Below are positions 12,960 through 23,146 of a DNA stretch of 64,000 nucleotides, piece after piece; position 1 is the stretch's first letter; each line of letters starts with the position of its first letter. The notes beneath the pieces were generated by a model. It was given only the letters and a program-made list of their open reading frames with translations, was not told the DNA's origin and made no database searches. The position numbers and the translations under genes are program-made. The DNA lies in assembly GCA_026119855.1 (NCBI GenBank), contig JAOWBW010000387.1, forward strand, positions 558,001 through 622,000, written 5' to 3'. The stretch is from Campanula takesimana (taxonomy: Eukaryota; Streptophyta; Magnoliopsida; Asterales; Campanulaceae).

Positions 12960-13372
12960 GCTCGGCCGAGTCTTATGAAGTGCTCGGCCGAGCACCTTAA
13001 TCAGAATGTTTTGGTCAATTTGTCACATTATGCTCGGCCGCTCTAAACAAAACGCTCGACCGAGCTGCTCGGCCGAGTCATATGATGTGCTCGGCCGAGC
13101 ACCTTAATCAGAAACAAATGCCTTATTTGACATACAATGCTCGACCGTACAAAACCAAATGCTCGGCCGCGCAAGTCTTGGTCCGACCGGGCATAACCAA
13201 AGACCCGACCGGGTATTCAAGAGAACCGGACCGAACTCGACCAAAGTTCCGACCGGTTTATGCCATTTTTGGCGCCTGTTCATGTGCTCGGCCAAGCAAA
13301 TCCAAAGACTCGGCCGAGAAGTTCGCGCCTTTTCATATGCTCGGCCGAGCAAAACAAATGACTCGGCCGAGC
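12960..13372. promoter_or_regulatory. Array of about 16 GCTCGGCCGAGC-type dyads
   Basis: Within about 410 bp of the leader the 12-mer GCTCGGCCGAGC and variants recur. Pairs start exactly 22 bp apart at 12960/12982, 13032/13054, 13067/13089, 13139/13161, 13286/13308 and 13339/13361. A further run of CCGACCGG-type cores falls at 13183, 13205, about 13227 and 13249, also 22-bp steps. Spacer sequences differ, so this is not a simple tandem duplication. Several short ORFs crossing the array are by-products of its CpG richness. Confidence 0.7.
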
Positions 13373-13770
13373 ACCCCATTTTCTGCACTTTCTGAATTTG
13401 TTTAATTTATTCCCAAAAGGCCATGAATTGCAAGTAGATCCACATGGTATGTACTTAAAACATAAAACCATGTTATTTAGGGATAATCTTGCCTTAAAAT
13501 TAATGGAATCAAGTGAGTAGATCCACATGGTATGCACGAAAACATAAAACCATGTTATGAAGGGATAGTCACACTTGAACCATTTAGTTTTAATGAACAA
13601 AACTTTCAAACCTTTTCTGAATTTTAGATGATGATTATCAGTGCTCTATGAACGAATTAGAGTCCCTAATCAACATCGAAACTTAATGATTCAACAGGGA
13701 AAATGAATCAAAATTGAAAGTATACACATTCCAAAAAAAAAAGAACTCAAACTTAAACTAAAGATGAGCG

Positions 13771-13784
13771 GGGCTCTGATACCA
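13771..13784 (-). other. Primer binding site, iMet tRNA type
   Basis: The minus strand reads TGGTATCAGAGCCC two bases inside the 5' LTR, complementary to the 3' end of plant initiator tRNA-Met. Confidence 0.9.
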
Positions 13785-13786
13785 AT

Positions 13787-14262
13787 TGTTGGAACAATTT
13801 TAATCCCTGAATGCCATACTCACTTTAGAATAGGATTGAGGAAGAGATGAAGCGGAAGCGATAAAATATATACCTGTTGAATCCATGGATGATGTAGGGA
13901 GAAATAAGATGAAGAAGAAGAAGTAGGGAATGAAGATCTTCTAAATATTAGTGACTTCTTAATCTCTCAAGTACTTCAATAATGTGAAGAGAATTTAGGA
14001 GAGATAACAAGAATGAATAGTTGTTTCTAGGCTTGATGGAAGGGCCTTTAAATAGGAAACATTGTGTCACTTCACCTAGGGACTACACCATTTCAAGAAG
14101 CTTAGTGATATTATATTACCCTTTTGCCCATCACAATTAGGTAATTATATATCCAGGAATTCTACACATTTTATTATCAACTATACTTTATAAATTAACA
14201 TTATAATCATAATTTTATAAATGGAAGTCTAAATGACTTGTGTTGCAAGCCATGTCCTTACA
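13787..14262 (-). repeat. 5' LTR of the small Copia
   Basis: 476 bp, bounded by the PBS on the left and the AATGA target duplication on the right. It differs from the 3' LTR mainly by an extra GAA unit and about 11 substitutions. Confidence 0.9.
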
Positions 14263-14267
14263 AATGA

Positions 14268-15311
14268 TGTTCATGTAATTTTAGCCCAAATTGATTGTAT
14301 TTCGTAATTAGTGTGAAGAAAATTTGTGTATGTCAATATGTGAATATTGTCTTGGGTGGTTTATCTTGATTAAAGAGATTGCATTCAGCCATGGATGCTT
14401 GACTTTTATGGGTTTTGAGGTTGAAGATGATGAATCCTGAAATTTTGTAGTTTGATCCATGTACTTTTGAAAAAGTTTATGACACTTAAAACCTTCATAA
14501 CTTGCTCATTTTTAATCGGAATTTGGTGTTTCTTGAGTCTATCTTGACTAATTTTTCAAGGGATTTTTAATGGAATTAGTTTAAGAACCAGAAGAGTTTT
14601 ACATTTTTCAGAAAAAATCTATTTTGACAGCAGCAAATGTTGATTGGACTTGAAAAATCGATTCAACTTGCAAAAACTGTAACTAATTCATCCGGACTCA
14701 TAATCGAGTGATTATTGAGTTTAAATTCATTAAATTCTAATTGTATATCCATTTAATTATTATTTGACATTAGAAATTATTGGAAATAGCTCAGATTTGA
14801 TAATTGTGTGGTTATTGTATCTAAAGACGTTTTGAAAATTACAAAACTTGGATAAATGATAAATAATTCACAAGGAGTTGAAATTTGATGATTCTTGAGC
14901 CTAAGTTGAATGTTTTTCTGTGTAATTTTTCAATATATCGATTATATTATTGAAAAATGTATGCTTGTATACAGAAAATATACTTTTTAGAACAGTGTAT
15001 AAGGAGTTGTGAAAGTCGGTTTTGCTTAAGAAAGTTATAACGAATAGGACTTTGATGTTTCTTGAGTCTAATATGATAATACTTTCGATAGATTTGTAAT
15101 GAAGTTTCAGTTTAAGAATTAAGAAATTGATTAAGCACCGATTAAGCACCCAAGGTTTGGGTCTTGTGAATCAAATGTTATTCTATTCAGTGTTTATAGG
15201 ATTTATTGGGTTGACTTTGAATTGATGTGATTAATTATCATTTATTGACTTTGTTCATTGGGAGTTGGTAATTCATTTTGTAAACACCATACTATTTTTC
15301 GGGGCTTGACA
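14268..15311 (+). mobile_element. Del-like LTR, right part
   Basis: This continues the sequence interrupted at 8084 and ends TTTTTCGGGGCTTGACA, like the GGGGCATGACA end of the nested Gypsy LTR. It holds four degenerate repeats of about 175-180 bp, each with a TTCTTGAGTCTAA-like phrase (near 14530, 14715, 14890 and 15057). No PBS follows, so it is a 3' or solo LTR. Confidence 0.5.
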
Positions 15312-15778
15312 GGGTTTTACGTAGCATAAAGTCCCAGGCCTTTGGGTGTCAAGATTGTTACTCAGATGGCTTAACTTTGGCATGGGAACCTCAATGACTC
15401 CCTCGTCATGTCAGTGTATGTACTTTTACCCCTTCTTATGTTCATCCCACTTCTATCTTTAGTCATCCTCTCATTTGGATTTGTTTTGACATGCTTGTGT
15501 CATCTTTTTCTTAGGTGACTCCCCGGACTTATGAGGCTATGGCGCGCCGTGAGTCTGGTCTACTAGCGGTGATCCGGAGACTGCACAGGAAGGTGGCGAA
15601 GGGCCTTCGCAAGGTGGCAGAATGTGGCGGTTCTCCTCCTTCTAGTGACGACGATGGTTCTCCTGGCAGACATCCTCTTCCGCGGAAGCGGACTCGGGGT
15701 GATGCTAGCGGATCGAGTTCTGCAATAGTTAGTTGTAGCATAGACAGTAGAATAGTAATATTCATGGATAAATGTATG
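15312..15778 (+). other. GC-rich exon-like segment, function unknown
   Basis: I do not recognise this. A frame from 15515 encodes about 88 residues before the Angela LTR begins, with a basic N-terminal half (VIRRLHRKVAKGLRKVAE) and a Ser/Gly/Asp-rich tail. Its GC content is well above its surroundings. It is preceded by a pyrimidine-rich TTTTTCTTAG that resembles a 3' splice site. The Angela element cuts it, and its continuation would resume at 28613. It could be the start of an old Gypsy gag or a captured gene piece; neither is shown. Confidence 0.3.
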
Positions 15779-16615
15779 TATTGGTAGTGGTGCCCTAGGC
15801 ACGTTTAACAAACGTTGTAATTGTTATCATTTATTTCATATCAATAAAGAGATGTTTTGATTATTATTGTTGTTCATGTATACTTATAATAATCTCCATC
15901 CCTAGTACTTGTTAAGCGCTAGTATAAAGGCTAAATGATCATGGGATGATCATGTTAGATTTATGGGTACTTGTTTGGAACAAGGTACTGGACATGACCC
16001 GCTGTATGAGATTTATGTCATGGTCTATGTCGTACATATATCTCATGTTAGTTATGTCATTCGAATCCTTAGACATGAAGTTATTATAGTCTTCCACTTG
16101 ATGAACATTATGTTTGACATATTCAAACGCTACCTTTAACCGGGTAGTTATAAAGGGTATGATTGGCATAATCGGATTCACGTAGGGAAGAGTAATAAGC
16201 TAAATGGATTTGTCCCTCTTCGGAGAGATGTCAAGCTTGAGCCTCTCGTAGGAATGATGTTGATGAAAATGTTCGGCCGGACTCAAATGGATTGATTAGA
16301 TCAATGACATTTGGATTATCAACATATTCGGAATCGAGAAAGTATTGAACAAAACAAGTTGACTTGTTGACCATGACTTGTGTTAAATGACATCGAGGAC
16401 AAAGGGATTATGACATGTTCTAAAGGAATGCGAACTTGTATCTAGTTATAATATTTGGGTAGGTATGACGGTTTGCTAGAACCTAATCATATCTTATGGT
16501 TTCATGTTTGAACCCATTGCTAACTTAGTATAATCCTAGAGGGTCACACACAATAGAACGAATCTTAAATAAGGATTATATTGGAATTTTGAAAACCTTG
16601 GGAATCTGGACAAGT

Positions 16616-16721
16616 GTGCGACCGCACAAGATGGGTTGGGCGGCCGCACAGTTTGGGTCAGTTAGTACCAGAAACCTTCCAGATAGATGTGCGGCCGTAC
16701 AGGGGTTTTGGGCGGCCGCAC
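16616..16721. promoter_or_regulatory. Two pairs of GTGCGGCCGCAC-type dyads
   Basis: Sites start at 16616 (GTGCGACCGCAC), 16638 (GGGCGGCCGCAC), 16689 (GTGCGGCCGTAC) and 16710 (GGGCGGCCGCAC). In-pair spacing is 22 and 21 bp; pair to pair is 73 bp. The cluster ends about 90 bp upstream of the TATA box, in U3. The phrase CAGATAGATGTGCGG before the third site is identical in the Del-like Gypsy LTR near 51199. Confidence 0.6.
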
Positions 16722-16812
16722 ACCATGTCGGGACTGGTTTCCTTATTTGATTTGGAAAAGAATTTTGGACGGGTTTAGACACAAGTTTGCTATTTGGAAT
16801 AGGTCTAACTTG

Positions 16813-16820
16813 TATATAAG
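16813..16820 (+). promoter_or_regulatory. Probable TATA box (TATATAAG)
   Basis: AT-rich box in the LTR, also present as TATAAAAA at 28155 in the 3' LTR. It would place the transcription start near 16845. Confidence 0.55.
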
Positions 16821-17266
16821 CAGCCAAATTCGGCCAGAATCAATGCCAATGCTTTTGTGCAAGTCTCCAAAGAGTTTGAGAGGTTTTATTTTGTTCTAAG
16901 ACATCTTAGATTGAAGAGCAAAATAATACACAAATAAAATTCCATATAGTTCATATAAATTGTGAAAACGTGTTTCACAACTTTGGTCTAGCAACCAAGA
17001 TCAAGTGTTCTAGATATTCGTTCGTAGTGTGGATACCGCTAGAGGGTGAAGCTTATCATCTTCAAAGTTCGTGTTCTTACTTTTGTGATTAAAGCTTCAA
17101 GTTCTCCACCAAGATCAAAGACCAAATTCAAAGTCATCAAGGGTTAGTTTTCTAGTATTCATATTGTTGTATTTGATTTAATCATATGAATGGATCTATG
17201 GGCTTTGGGTTTCATAAAATTTTAAATGCTATCTTCCACTGCGCATGTTACTTGGAAACCCAACAG

Positions 17267-17280
17267 TGGTATCAGAGCCC
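17267..17280 (+). other. Primer binding site, iMet tRNA type
   Basis: TGGTATCAGAGCCC one base after the 5' LTR. Confidence 0.92.
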
Positions 17281-17562
17281 CGTTCATGTTGATTTTATCA
17301 ATACTTAGATCATGTTGTGTGTATATAAATTGTTTATGTGCCTAACATGATATGAATATTGGATATATGATGTTTATGTGTTATATGATTTTATGTGGTT
17401 TATTGTTTTACAACTTTAATCGCACTATTGAATCGCACTAAAAATTATGATGGATTCTGAATTGTTTGATTATTAATTTTTTATTGGATCAAAGTTTTAA
17501 TAATCGGGGAAAACAATTTTGAGACAAATTTTTGAACTTTAAAAATTCATTCTGATGCTACT

Positions 17563-17712
17563 GTGCGACCACACAGAAAACATTGGGCGACCGCACATGT
17601 TTGGGCAACCGCACAGGCTTTTCTTGGGCGGCTGCACAGTTGGTCAGAAACCATAATTAGATTCTGGAATTTTGATGGGGTCCAACCGAATCAGTGACAA
17701 CACCGGCCAGAC
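17563..17712. promoter_or_regulatory. Leader cluster of CGRCCG dyads
   Basis: GTGCGACCACAC (17563), GGGCGACCGCAC (17585), GGGCAACCGCAC (17603) and GGGCGGCTGCAC (17626), then a weaker pair GTCCAACCGAAT (17680) and CACCGGCCAGAC (17701). Steps are 22, 18, 23, 54 and 21 bp. Several are degenerate copies of the LTR motif, now in the transcribed leader. Confidence 0.5.
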
Positions 17713-18238
17713 TTGCTGATCTGGAGCGGGTTTTGGGCAGTTGATTTTGGTGTGGATCTTAGGGTTTGATTTTCCTATTTGTTTTGATCTTGTGATTCTA
17801 AGATTGCTTCAAGGTTTGGATGGCTAATCTACGTTTTTCGAGATTGTGTTTCCCAAACTTGATCGCAATCAAAGTTTCAAAGATAAAACGAAGTTAGAAT
17901 TATGAAGAATTCATAATTGCTAAAATTGAGAAACAAAGTTATTGATTCAAAGATTGGAGATCCATATGGAATTGTGGATGCAATTGGCCTACGTTCATCG
18001 AGACCATCTATTGCTTAGTTTCGGTCACATGGACTACTTTCTTGATTTCTTGAATTAGTGCGGAATTGTGGATGCCTTATGGCTTAGTTTCGGCCACACT
18101 TCTTGTTGTCTTGATTTGGAAGATGATAACCAAAGTTCAAAGAGTTTCATCCTCAAAATTATAGAGAAACTAATGACACATAAATATTATGCTTAAATTA
18201 ATGGAGATTAATTTAGTGGCTAAACTTGATGCGTAACA

Positions 18239-18955
18239 TGTAACGACCCAAAAACCCGTATCTATTTTATTAGTAATAAATATTTATTTATTTATTTATG
18301 TGTGCATTTTGTGTTCCATAATATTTTATGTCTAGCATTTTAATTGATCATTCGTGCTAGTGTGGAGTTTATTGGGTCTTAGTTGTTAGTGGGGAGTAAG
18401 AGTTATTTGTAAGTAGTAGTAGTAGAGGGGCCTAGGTGTGACATTTTGAAAATAATCATCAACTACTCCCTCCCCCCTCACTCTCTTCTCCTCTCCAGCA
18501 CACTTCTTCCTCCCCCCCCCATCGAATTCTCTCTCTCCCTCCATTGTTGCAAGATCATCGATAGGATCGTATAGAGCTAAGAAAATTCGAATTACGTCAT
18601 CTTTGATAAATTCCAAGAAAGCAAGTGGTAGCGTTGTGAGTCCGTTGTAACGGGAATCTTCTGAGTAGGTTGACCTCCTTTGGGGTAGTTGCTCTTCGGA
18701 GCCTTTATGTATTTTGTTGTGAGATCGAGGTAGTACAGTGTTGTGTAAATACTGTTATCCGTTGAGTTTTTATATTATTAGTTGTTCTTGCTTCCGCACT
18801 TGTAGATTGTCTCCGAGTTGAAATCTCGTGAGGTGTTGTTTAATGGTATTGGTTTATAGTTGAATTCACGCGCCCGGTTTGGTATTTTGCATTTTGGAGA
18901 TGTACATTATGTAAATTTTATGTTTATGGATTTTAGAATTTTTTGGGGCATGACA
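18239..18955 (+). repeat. 5' LTR, nested Gypsy
   Basis: Starts TGTAACGACCC and ends GGGGCATGACA. It contains a polypyrimidine block with a run of C near 18515. Confidence 0.92.
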
Positions 18956-18957
18956 GT

Positions 18958-18969
18958 TGGTATCAGAGC
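18958..18969 (+). other. Primer binding site, iMet tRNA type
   Basis: TGGTATCAGAGC two bases after the LTR end. Confidence 0.9.
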
Positions 18970-21808
18970 AATGGTTTTAGATCTTAAAAGAGAATAAGAA
19001 CTCTGATATTGAATAGGTTTTAATAAATGGGTGTTATAATTTTGAGCAGTTTAGAAAACTAAGTTTTCTTGAAGATGAGGTTAAGGTAGAAGTGGTTGAG
19101 TTATGAGTCGTGATATTGACGTCGAGTGTTTCTTCTTTTGTGGTATATCAAGTATAGGATTGGTGTCAATAGTGTTGGTTCCATTGGGGTTAGTTGGCTT
19201 GGGAATCGAGAGTGCGAGTTTTGAAGGCTTGGACGTACCTATTTCGTAAAGTGGAAATGTATTGTGCTATATTCGTATGTTTGTTCTCATTAAGTGATTT
19301 ATGTTGAGGTGTATTCTCGAGTATGAAATTTCGTGATTGCTACTGATAGAGGTAAGGTGATTTGGTTATGTCACCTATACAGGATATGGACGAGTTAAGT
19401 AGTATGGCCTAGCTTTCAATGTGTCTCGAATTTCTTGGGTGCCATCGACAGGTGGTGAATAATTTTATATTAGTGTGTTTGACTTGGTTAGGAGCATACT
19501 ATGTATATATATAATGTTCAGGTTCTCTATTGAAAATCAGAAAATCTTTATTATAAGGTTGTGTTGGGAATTTAGCTTATTCAGTTGGCAATACTAATGT
19601 TGAAGTCTTGAGTATAATTTATACTGGGTGCGATATGTCGCTTGACCGATAGGGAACTTGGGTTATATGATGAGTTGATATGGGCTATAATACTGATAGG
19701 TGAATCAGTGAACATATAGTATCGGTTGGGTTAAAAGAGTTAAAGATTCAATTTGAGAATTTCTTGATAGGAGATTTTTCTTTACTTTTAGTACATCTAC
19801 GTGAGTGCATCGGAATTGTTTAGTATGAGGAAATACTTAATTTATTATGGGTCATATTAAGAAGTTGAGTTATGATACTTTTGGGATCATTTTAGTACAT
19901 GACTGGAGTTGAGTTAAAGCAATATGAGTTATGAGTATATTGTGGAAATTATAATCATTAATGATGGTGAGCGCGTTAAGTTAGACACATTTAGAGAAGG
20001 TGAGAATTCCTCGAACAATATTAAAGGCATTTTTGGGTTTAGTGAACAGTTGTCACATGGTTCTGAATCTTTTCTTGGTGGCGTCCTCGTTTGGATTAAG
20101 GATTTGTAAAGGAAATTGAGTATAGATACCTTGGCATATTAAAGGATACTATGATTCTGTATTGGGACGGAGCAGTTATTGAATATTTCGGATTTTTAGT
20201 GATCATTTGTAATATCTTTTAGAGTTGTAAGTTGTAATATATTGATATTTATGAAAATAAAGATTGTGAAAATTTCGGATCGTTACAGTTGCTACTTTAA
20301 TGGTAATCCTTGGAGATATAGTCACGCGGTGAACATTCGGAGGATGGGAAATTTCTTTAGCTTTTCATAGTTTAAGAAGTTGAGTAAGCTCGAGATGGTT
20401 TAATGTTTTGATTTTCTGGGAAGTAATATTAAGTATGCGATTATCTAATGGAAGTATCTTTACAGTATAATTAGGGTTCTAAATAAGACAAGTTTGCAGT
20501 ATCTCGAGAATTATGTTTAAGAGAAATTTGGATTCTTCAATTTTGGCCTTGGGTATGGATTTTAGTTAGGAGTGAATATAGTGATTGAAGAAGGTTCGGT
20601 ACGAGAGATTACTATGTTGTAAGCATTATTTAAGTTTACTATATGATGGGTTAAAGTGGATAATTGGGAAATTCGGGAAGAGACGGAACTAAAGTAGCCG
20701 TGGCTATTGGATCATTCGGGTAGGTATTCTAAAATTCGGGTTAATAAATAGAGCTATCTATGACTAGGGATTGATTGTGGTTTTATTGATATCGCCTTAG
20801 CAAACTATAGTTGTTTTTATGGGACCAAGTTTAGAAATGATGTTAATGGGTTATCAATGTTGGATAGTTATATGTTCTTCGAAAAGATAAATGTGAGTTA
20901 ATACAAGTAGGTTGAGAAATACAAAGATTATGATTGTATTATGTTTTATCACATAAGGAAGATTATTTTAGTAGTGGAATCATATTGATCGAATAGTTGA
21001 TAATGGTAAATTTCCTGGATATAATTGAAATGTTAGGTTGACAATAATTGGAAGTAGCACATCAATGATTAGAGGACCTCCCTAAGAGGCCTCTAAAGGT
21101 ATAGGGATAGATGATGATGAATTTTTCGGTATGGTGGCCATATATTTGATAACACCTCAATAGTGCTTTATTATAGTGGATTGAATAACCCAGTCTACCT
21201 ACCTAATATGTGCTTCTATGTTATAATCGTTAGTGCTAATCCTTTCCTTATGAGTTCTAGTAGTAGTATGATTACGTGGGATAATTGTGGAAATAATTTA
21301 TGACAGGGACCATTGTAGTACATCTTGATTTTAATAGACTCCTCAGAGTGTTATGGATAATTATTTGGGTCTTGTTATAATATTAGGAAACCTTGGGACC
21401 GATATATATATTTTAAGCATATACTACGTGTGTGTGGAGTTGATTCCAAATACTATTGGGATAATGAAAAATAAAACTTATGGATGTTGGCGATTTAAGG
21501 GTTGATTGGGAGCGTAATGCTAATTAGGATCAAATCAACTATGTCTCAGAATTGGTGATCTAGTGATAATCTTGAGAATTTGAAATTCCGGATGAAAGAG
21601 GAAGTTGACTTTAGAATGTTTGATACGAGTATACTTGAGATATGTATGCGTTCAATATGTGTTGGTTTATTTGAGTCATGGAGACTATGTTGGAAATATT
21701 TAATAGGTACTTGATTGGGATTATGAGTGCTTTATGAGAATCGATATTTTGTAGCCTCGATATGACTGTGTTATGATTTTGATATGTGAATTCGCGGGCG
21801 AATTCTTT
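18970..21808 (+). other. Internal region without coding capacity
   Basis: No gag or pol motif is visible. The stretch 19921-20165 matches the minus strand of about 47130-47375 in the Del-like element, including a shared start of a small frame (IIND/NGGxRVKL, with D/E and I/V exchanges) and a CTTGGTGGCGT phrase. It is therefore a conserved, probably once coding, part of this Gypsy group. Confidence 0.6.
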
Positions 21809-21823
21809 TTAAGGAGGGTAGAT
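21809..21823 (+). other. Polypurine tract (TTAAGGAGGGTAGAT)
   Basis: It is preceded by GAATTCGCGGGCGAATTC, the usual layout at the 3' end of Tekay/Del internal regions. Confidence 0.85.
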
Positions 21824-22542
21824 TGTAACGACCCGAAAACCCGTATCTATTTTATTAGTAATAAATATTTATTTATTTATTTATGTGTGCATTTTGTGTT
21901 CCATAATATTTTATGTCTAGCATTTTACTTGATCATTCGCGCTAGTGTGGAGTTTATTGGGTCTTAGTTGTTAGTGGGGAGTAAGAGTTATTTCTAAGTA
22001 GTAGTAGTAGAGGGGCCTAGGTGTGACATTTTGAAAATAATCATCAACTACTCCCTCCCCCCTCACTCTCTTCTCCTCTCCAGCACACTTCTTCCTCCCC
22101 CCCCCTATCGAATTCTCTCTCTCCCTCCATTGTTGCAAGATCATCGATAGGATCGTATAGAGCTAAGAAAATTCGAATTCCATCATCTTTGATAAATTCC
22201 AAGAAAGCAAGTGGTAGCGTTGTGAGGTCCGTTGTAGCGGGAATCTTCTGAGCAGGTTGACCTCCTTTGGGGTAGTTGCTCTTCGGAGACTTTATGTATT
22301 TTGTTGTGAGATCGAGGTAGTACAGTGTTGTGTAAATACTGTTATCCGTTGAGTTTTTATATTATTAGTTATTCTTGCTTCCGCACTTGTAGATTGTCTC
22401 CGAGTTGAAATCTCGTGAGGTGTTGTTTAATGGTATTGGTTTATAGTTGAATTCACGCGCCTGGTTTGGTATTTTGCATTTTGGAGATGTACATTATGTA
22501 AATTTTATGTTTATGGATTTTAGAATTTTCCGGGGCGTAACA
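21824..22542 (+). repeat. 3' LTR, nested Gypsy
   Basis: 719 bp, TGTAACGACCC to GGGGCGTAACA, followed by the TAACA duplication. Confidence 0.92.
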
Positions 22543-22667
22543 TAACATGTTTATATTATGTGCTCATAAATGTGTTGTATGCTATATGTGATGAACCTTC
22601 AAAGAAAGTTTTAAGTTCCTTTTGCCATGCCATGATTAAAACACCTGTTTACACATGGATGATTTTG

Positions 22668-22975
22668 ATGTGGGTTCGCCTCCGTGAGGTGCATTAATTT
22701 TATTCATGTATGAGCAAGATGAGGTTCATTAATTCAATGTGGGCTTGCCTCCGCAAGGTGCATTAAATTGAATGGTTCCTATACGTTTAAAATGGTTGAA
22801 CTTAATTATGCGTCAAAACAGTTTTGGGCCTAGGCAAAAGATGAGATTAAACATGCTTTTTGAAATTGTATTTCTCAAAGAATCTCATAAAAGGATCTAA
22901 GAATCATATGGGATATGATTGACATGATTGTCTACCTAATTAATTTAGTTTTGAGCGGTCCGCCTCCGTGGACTC
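22668..22975 (+). repeat. Repeated short hairpins in Copia leader
   Basis: Three similar units lie upstream of gag: CGCCTCCGTGAGGTGCATTAA (first 20 bases from 22678), TGCCTCCGCAAGGTGCATTAA (near 22746) and CGCCTCCGTGGACTC (near 22960). The first can fold as CCTC-CGT-GAGG; the second keeps CCT/AGG. Their place between PBS and gag suggests RNA packaging or dimerisation, but that is inference. Confidence 0.45.
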
Positions 22976-23146
22976 AAAAGTTAAATTAAAGTTGGATCTT
23001 AGCCCAATTAAATTATATTATACATTGGATGTATATGAAGGTTATATAATTTAGTGGGAGTATTTTCTGTTTGAAAAATACATTGATTATTTCTTTAATG
23101 AAAATGGTACTTATTAAATTTTGGAAATTCTGCATAATTGTAGATA

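Larger units (their letters stand above)
8085..14262 (-). mobile_element. Non-autonomous Copia retrotransposon
   Basis: A complete 6.2-kb insertion on the minus strand: 3' LTR 8085-8557, PPT, decayed pol, gag relic, motif-rich leader, PBS and 5' LTR 13787-14262. AATGA flanks both sides (8080-8084 and 14263-14267). The LTRs start TGTAAGG and end TCCAACA on the sense strand. By hand the two LTRs differ at about 11 positions plus one 3-bp indel in about 475 bp, yet the coding region is heavily broken. This suggests the element moved while already defective, using proteins from another copy. Confidence 0.9.
15779..17265 (+). repeat. 5' LTR, Angela-like Copia
   Basis: 1487 bp ending CCCAACA just before the PBS. 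It contains the dyad cluster 16616-16721, a single GTTCGGCCGGAC at 16271 and a TATA box at 16813. Confidence 0.93.
18239..22542 (+). mobile_element. Non-autonomous Gypsy in the Copia leader
   Basis: A complete 4.3-kb insertion flanked by TAACA (18234-18238 and 22543-22547). LTRs of 717 and 719 bp surround a 2.87-kb internal region that has a PBS and PPT but no frame longer than 61 codons. Its LTR start, PPT context and an internal stretch resemble the Del-like element at 29951-52049, so it is a gag-less relative. By hand the LTRs differ by about 16 substitutions (about 2%), similar to its Copia host. Confidence 0.9.

Noticed and set aside
13082..13609. Overlapping ORFs of about 100 codons on both strands
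   Set aside because: They result from stop-poor palindromic CGGCCG repeats; peptides are repeats of the motif and occur on both strands.
7639..15316. Target duplication around the 7644-15311 LTR
   Set aside because: The flanks TTAAT and GGGTT do not match; no support for a TSD.
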